Assembly: GCA_018055925.1 (NCBI GenBank)
Contig: JAGPGQ010000010.1
Location: 1-34,170 of the forward strand
Length of the DNA: 34,170 nucleotides
Origin: Micropruina sp.
GTDB taxonomy: Bacteria > Actinomycetota > Actinomycetes > Propionibacteriales > Propionibacteriaceae
Direction: 5' to 3'
Positions within the stretch are counted from its first letter, which is position 1; every line of letters begins with the position of its first letter. The notes beneath the pieces are model-generated. The model saw nothing but the letters and a program-made list of their open reading frames with translations. It ran no database searches and had not been told where the DNA came from. The translations under genes and the position numbers were made by a program. Of the stretch, positions 31,132 to 34,170 are shown in pieces.

Positions 31132-31704
31132 ATGGATGAGTACACCCCTGAGCCTGACGAGCCCGACCACTTCGACCCGGACGACGGGCCCGACGCCGGA
31201 GCGGACGATGTGGCCGAGCCGCCGCACCCGGTGAACTGGAACCTGCTGTCCGCCGACGATCTGGAAGTCGAGTGGCTCGCGCTCAACGACTGGGTGGCGT
31301 GGCTGCGCCGCACCTACGGACTACCCGCCAGCGTGGTGCCTCCGTTCTGGCACCGCCACCCCGAGCTGGTGTGGGAGCTGTCGGCTCTGCATCTGCATTG
31401 GCTGGGCGCCTATGACCCCGAGCAGGCCGGGTCCGCGCCGTTCGGCTGGCATCGTGACTTCGCCGACGCCCGGAACCGGCTCCGCGAATGGGTCGCCGCC
31501 TCCGGCACCCGCCTGGACCGCGACCGACCCACCCGCCAGACCACCTGGCCCGGCGAAGACCCCGCACCGCCTGTGGAGGACGTGATCATCGCCGACCGCG
31601 GGGAGGACTTCGTACAGTTCGTCTTCGATCAGGTCGAAGCCCGCCGCGAGGCCGAGGAGGCGTTCTTCCGCAGCCTCGATGAGCGCACCGGAGAAGTCCC
31701 GTGA
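31132..31704 (+). CDS. DUF4913-like protein
   Basis: 190 residues. An acidic N-terminus of about 35 residues precedes the domain LEVEWLALNDWVAWLRRTYGLPASVVPPFWHRHPELVWELSALHLHWLGAYDP, the typical DUF4913 stretch with its WxxRHxxLVxELSAL core. Such proteins accompany recombinases and SSB genes on actinobacterial elements and have no assigned role. The C-terminus is a charged helix (FDQVEARREAEEAFFRSLDE). The next gene starts inside the stop (GTGA). Confidence 0.82.
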   Translation: MDEYTPEPDEPDHFDPDDGPDAGADDVAEPPHPVNWNLLSADDLEVEWLALNDWVAWLRRTYGLPASVVPPFWHRHPELVWELSALHLHWLGAYDPEQAGSAPFGWHRDFADARNRLREWVAASGTRLDRDRPTRQTTWPGEDPAPPVEDVIIADRGEDFVQFVFDQVEARREAEEAFFRSLDERTGEVP

Positions 31705-31949
31705 CCGGCCGGGCTTCCCGCGACAGGGATGAGCGGCTGCCGGAGAGGATGCGGGATTACCGGATCGAGGCCGAGCCGCGGCAGAGCCCAGACCTGCACA
31801 AGCTCGTCCAACTGTTCATCGGCATGGCCCGCTCCCGCGCCGAGCAGGACCGCACCACGCCCGCGACGGACGCCGACACCGTCCTGCCGGCCTCAGAGCA
31901 ATGTCGGGACGGCGAGGTAGAATCAGAAGCGCAAGAAGCCAACGGCTGA
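31701..31949 (+). CDS. Small hypothetical protein before the recombinase
   Basis: 82 residues from GTG 31701, translationally coupled to the DUF4913 gene. Very charged (ASRDRDERLPERMRDYRIEAEPRQSPDLHKLVQLFIGMARSRAEQ); one amphipathic helix around residues 32-48. No family recognised. Position and charge would suit a recombination directionality factor or small DNA-binding protein, but no helix-turn-helix is visible. Confidence 0.65.
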   Translation: MTGRASRDRDERLPERMRDYRIEAEPRQSPDLHKLVQLFIGMARSRAEQDRTTPATDADTVLPASEQCRDGEVESEAQEANG

Positions 31950-31998
31950 GCTTTCGGGCTTGGTCGTGGTGCGCAGTCCTGTTTGGCCTTCGTGGCTT

Positions 31999-32028
31999 AC
32001 CCGGCCGGCTCCTTCGGAGCTGCCGGGT
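31999..32028 (+). terminator. Strong hairpin in the recombinase leader
   Basis: A 13-bp stem with one bulge and a TTC loop: ACCCGGC pairs with GCCGGGT and GGCTCC with GGAGCT. It lies in the 164-bp gap before the recombinase and is followed by TCGTGTTTCCCC, a poor T-run. It may end the long transfer transcript or attenuate recombinase expression. Confidence 0.5.
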
Positions 32029-32113
32029 CGTGTTTCCCCATTACGAGTCGCACCGCACCAGCGGTAGCCGCCGCTCGTGCTGGCCCCGACCACCGGGGAA
32101 GGGAACACGACCC

Positions 32114-34090
32114 ATGACCGCCACGACCACTGCACAGCAGCCACCCGCCGCCACCGCGCTCGATCGCATCGGCGAGACCACCACACTCGCCGTCTCCTAC
32201 CTGCGCGTGTCAACCAAAGAGCAGGCCTCCAAGGGCGGACGGGACGAGGGCTTCTCGATCCCCGCTCAGCGCGAGGCGAACCTGCGCAAGGCCCGCGAGC
32301 TGAACGCGATCATCACCGAGGAGTTCGTCGACGCCGGCGAGTCCGCCCGCAAGGCCGACCGGCCCGAGCTGATGCGGATGATCGAGTACGTCAAGACCCA
32401 CCAGGTCGCCTACTGCATTGTTCACAAGGTCGACCGGCTCGCCCGCAACCGCGCCGACGACGTGACCATCCACCTCGCCCTCAAAGAGGCCGGGGTCATG
32501 CTCGTCTCCGCGACCGAGAACATCGACGAGACCCCGTCCGGGATGCTGCTGCACGGCATCATGTCCACCATCGCGGAGTTCTACTCCCGGAACCTCGCCG
32601 GCGAGGTCTCCAAGGGCATGAACCAGAAAGCCCAGGGTGGCGGGACCAACGGCAAGGCCCCGATGGGCTACCTCAACGTCACCAAGCGTGACGAACTCGG
32701 CCGCGAGGTCCGCACCGTCGAAGTCGACCCCGACCGGGCACCACTGATCACGTGGGCCTTCGAGGCCTACGCCACCGGGAACTACTCCACGATCAGCCTG
32801 CGCGAGGAACTCATCGACCGGGGCCTGACCACCGTGCCGACCCCGAAGCGGCCCTCCAAGCCGCCGGTGCTGTCCACGATCCACAAGATGCTCACCAACC
32901 CCTACTACAAGGGCAGCGTCCGCTTCCGCGGTGCCAGCTACGACGGCCTGCACGAACCGCTGGTCGCGCCCGAGGTCTGGTACCGCGTCCAGGCGGTGCT
33001 CACCGCGCACCAGACCTCCGGGGAGAAGACCCAGTCCCATGACCACTACCTGAAAGGCAGCCTGTACTGCGGGCAGTGCGGGTCCCGGCTGACGCTGACC
33101 AACGCCAAGAGCCGCCGCGGCGTCATCTACCCGTACTTCATGTGCACCGGCCGGCACGCCCGCCGCACCAACTGCGAACGCAAGTCCATGTTCGTGCCCG
33201 ACATCGAAGCCGCCGTCGAGGACTACTACCGCCACGTCCAGATACCCGAACACGTCGTCACCGCGCTGCGCGAGCTGGTCACCAGTGAGTTCGACCGACT
33301 GCACCAGGTCGCCAAGCACGAGGCCCAGGGGTACAAGGCAGAACGCGACGCGCTCCGTGACGAGCGCACCAAGCTCATGCAGGCTCATTACGCCGGAGCC
33401 GTGCCCCTCGACCTGCTCGGCACCGAGCAGGACCGCATCGCGCGGCGGCTCGCGTTCCTCGACGCGCAGATCAACGCCGGCGACATCGAGTACGACCAAG
33501 CCAAAGCCCACCTGGACGACTGCCTCGCCCTCGCCGGGGACATGCACGCCATCTACATGAGCATCGACGATTCGCTCCGCAGGATCGCCAACCAAGCCTT
33601 CTTCGACAAGCTCATCGTCACTGATGACGACGCCATCCACGGCGAACCCGGCGTCCCGTTCAACGTGTTCCTCGACCGCGACGTCCAGACCCTCGCCGTC
33701 CGCCAACAGGGACGGACGGCGGAATCTGGAACTCAAACCGGTGATGTCGTTGGTTTGAACAACGACCTTCTGGTGGAGCTAAGGGGATTCGAACCCCTGA
33801 CCTTCTCATTGCGAACGAGACGCGCTACCAACTGCGCCATAGCCCCATGCCCGAAAGCGAAGATGAGCATACCACCGCCCCGGCAGCCCCAAGAAATCGA
33901 GAAATCACGACAGGGAGGATGTATCACCCCCTCCCCCTGTTGGCTCCTGTCGCCGTGGTGTTGGATCAGATCATGCACGGGCAGCCCCCCGCCGAAGCGT
34001 CGGCGACCCTGTGGAACCGCGCGGCCGAGGCGCACTCCCGCTGGCGCGGGGGTGACCGTTCCGCGCTCGACGACCTCGTCCGCACGCTGA
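32114..34090 (+). CDS. Large serine recombinase, frame runs through tRNA-Ala
   Basis: Site-specific recombinase for integration and excision. The start ATG 32114 gives 658 residues. The resolvase-type catalytic domain begins TLAVSYLRVSTKEQ (catalytic Ser33) and includes VHKVDRLARNRADD and IMSTIAEFYSRNLAGEV; the recombinase domain (GKAPMGYLNVTKRD ... LSTIHKMLTNPYYKG) and a zinc ribbon (LYCGQCGSRLTLTN ... FMCTGRHARRTNCERK) follow, then a coiled coil. From residue about 554 the frame reads the antisense strand of tRNA-Ala (LVELRGFEPLTFSLRTRRATNCAIAP) and then chromosomal DNA to 34090. The natural end in the excised circle must differ. The last 80 residues are almost certainly a junction product. 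Confidence 0.9.
   Translation: MTATTTAQQPPAATALDRIGETTTLAVSYLRVSTKEQASKGGRDEGFSIPAQREANLRKARELNAIITEEFVDAGESARKADRPELMRMIEYVKTHQVAYCIVHKVDRLARNRADDVTIHLALKEAGVMLVSATENIDETPSGMLLHGIMSTIAEFYSRNLAGEVSKGMNQKAQGGGTNGKAPMGYLNVTKRDELGREVRTVEVDPDRAPLITWAFEAYATGNYSTISLREELIDRGLTTVPTPKRPSKPPVLSTIHKMLTNPYYKGSVRFRGASYDGLHEPLVAPEVWYRVQAVLTAHQTSGEKTQSHDHYLKGSLYCGQCGSRLTLTNAKSRRGVIYPYFMCTGRHARRTNCERKSMFVPDIEAAVEDYYRHVQIPEHVVTALRELVTSEFDRLHQVAKHEAQGYKAERDALRDERTKLMQAHYAGAVPLDLLGTEQDRIARRLAFLDAQINAGDIEYDQAKAHLDDCLALAGDMHAIYMSIDDSLRRIANQAFFDKLIVTDDDAIHGEPGVPFNVFLDRDVQTLAVRQQGRTAESGTQTGDVVGLNNDLLVELRGFEPLTFSLRTRRATNCAIAPCPKAKMSIPPPRQPQEIEKSRQGGCITPSPCWLLSPWCWIRSCTGSPPPKRRRPCGTARPRRTPAGAGVTVPRSTTSSAR
33733..33766. 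other. Nested inverted repeats, candidate right attachment site
   Basis: TCAAACC (33733-33739) / GGTTTGA (33752-33758) and GTCGTTG (33746-33752) / CAACGAC (33760-33766) overlap each other just before the tRNA 3' end. Serine integrases use sites of roughly 40-50 bp with imperfect symmetry, so crossover in or near this stretch is plausible. No matching left site was found. Confidence 0.4.
33774..33846 (-). tRNA. tRNA-Ala(CGC)
   Basis: 73 nt on the minus strand without encoded CCA. Acceptor GGGGCTA pairs with TAGCTCC, the discriminator is A. D arm GCGC/GCGC with AGTTGGTA loop, anticodon stem TCTCG/TGAGA with loop TTCGCAA (anticodon CGC, reading GCG), T arm AGGGG-TTCGAAT-CCCCT. All stems are intact, so the gene is functional after integration. 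Its 3' end faces the recombinase. Confidence 0.96.
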
Positions 34091-34170
34091 CGCCGGCCCT
34101 GTGGCACACGGCGCGCAGCTACGGCCTCAGCGAGGACGCCGCGAAGGACGTCCTCCAGAACGCCTGGGTG
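33919..34170 (+). CDS. ECF sigma-70 family factor, cut by right edge
   Basis: Open from ATG 33919 to the last base, 84 residues, with GGGAGG immediately before the ATG; GTG 33955 or ATG 33973 could be the true start, since conservation seems to begin around MHGQPPAEASATLWNRAAEA. The piece AHSRWRGGDRSALDDLVRTLTPALWHTARSYGLSEDAAKDVLQNAWV is sigma region 2, with the core-binding helix ending in the usual (D/E)DVLQ(N/E)(A/T)W. It represents chromosomal DNA beyond the ICE. Regions 3 and 4 lie outside the window. Confidence 0.85.
   Translation, partial: MYHPLPLLAPVAVVLDQIMHGQPPAEASATLWNRAAEAHSRWRGGDRSALDDLVRTLTPALWHTARSYGLSEDAAKDVLQNAWV

Larger units (their letters stand above)
13593..33773 (+). 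mobile_element. ICE backbone (type IV secretion, serine recombinase), left end not seen
   Basis: From ardC to the recombinase, nearly all genes point the same way and overlap or almost touch. They encode antirestriction, primase, partition-like and SSB proteins, a type IV secretion machine with both ATPases, and a large serine recombinase beside a tRNA-Ala gene. This is the usual content of actinobacterial integrative and conjugative elements. The right end is at about 33,730-33,773. No left attachment site and no relaxase are found, so the element probably continues past base 1 and includes the redox island as cargo; alternatively its left end lies near 13,400. Confidence 0.75.

Overview
The window comes from a high-GC actinobacterium. 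Mycothiol chemistry (an MshC homologue) and actinobacteria-only families (DUF2637, DUF6112, SCO6880-type, DUF4913) support this; an order such as Micrococcales is only a guess. It has two main parts plus a short chromosomal end.

Bases 1 to about 13,400 hold a compact thiol and oxidative-stress island. On the minus strand lie a thioredoxin (cut by the left edge), a TetR regulator, MsrA and a one-cysteine MsrB. Divergent from msrB is a tightly packed plus-strand operon: GNAT acetyltransferase, AhpD-like protein, a protein joining an anti-sigma-type zinc finger to sigma-like regions, an ABM-fold protein, a sulfite-oxidase-like molybdoenzyme, a ferredoxin-reductase-like flavoprotein, DUF6510, an 18-codon coupling ORF and a cysteinyl-tRNA synthetase. 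Facing it is a minus-strand operon: RraA-like protein, DUF1003, a second TetR paralogous to the first, a small protein and the mycothiol ligase MshC. The palindrome GGACC-N4-GGTCC occurs in front of both the thioredoxin gene and msrBA. A second palindrome, GTACT-N4-AGTAC, covers a consensus -35 box in front of the RraA-like operon. I read this as one or two TetR regulons that renew the cysteine/mycothiol pool and repair oxidised methionine. The inducing compound is unknown. An AraC-type regulator closes the region.

Bases 13,593 to about 33,770 are the backbone of an integrative and conjugative element (ICE): ArdC, prim-pol primase, DUF2637, two uncharacterised proteins, a ParB-like protein (with a perfect 31-bp palindrome inside its gene), then a type IV secretion set (VirB8/TcpC-like protein, VirB1-like cell-wall hydrolase, two DUF6112 proteins, TrbL/VirB6, SCO6880-type protein, VirB4-like ATPase, VirD4 coupling protein), SSB, DUF4913 and a large serine recombinase. 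A DUF3052-like gene sits in the opposite direction inside the transfer genes. No relaxase is visible. The element therefore probably extends left beyond the window, which would make the redox island its cargo, or it is mobilised in trans; the sequence does not settle this.

Bases 33,774-33,846 are an intact tRNA-Ala(CGC) on the minus strand whose 3' end faces the recombinase, so this is the likely integration site. The recombinase reading frame runs on through the antisense strand of the tRNA. After the tRNA begins an ECF sigma factor gene that is cut by the right edge.
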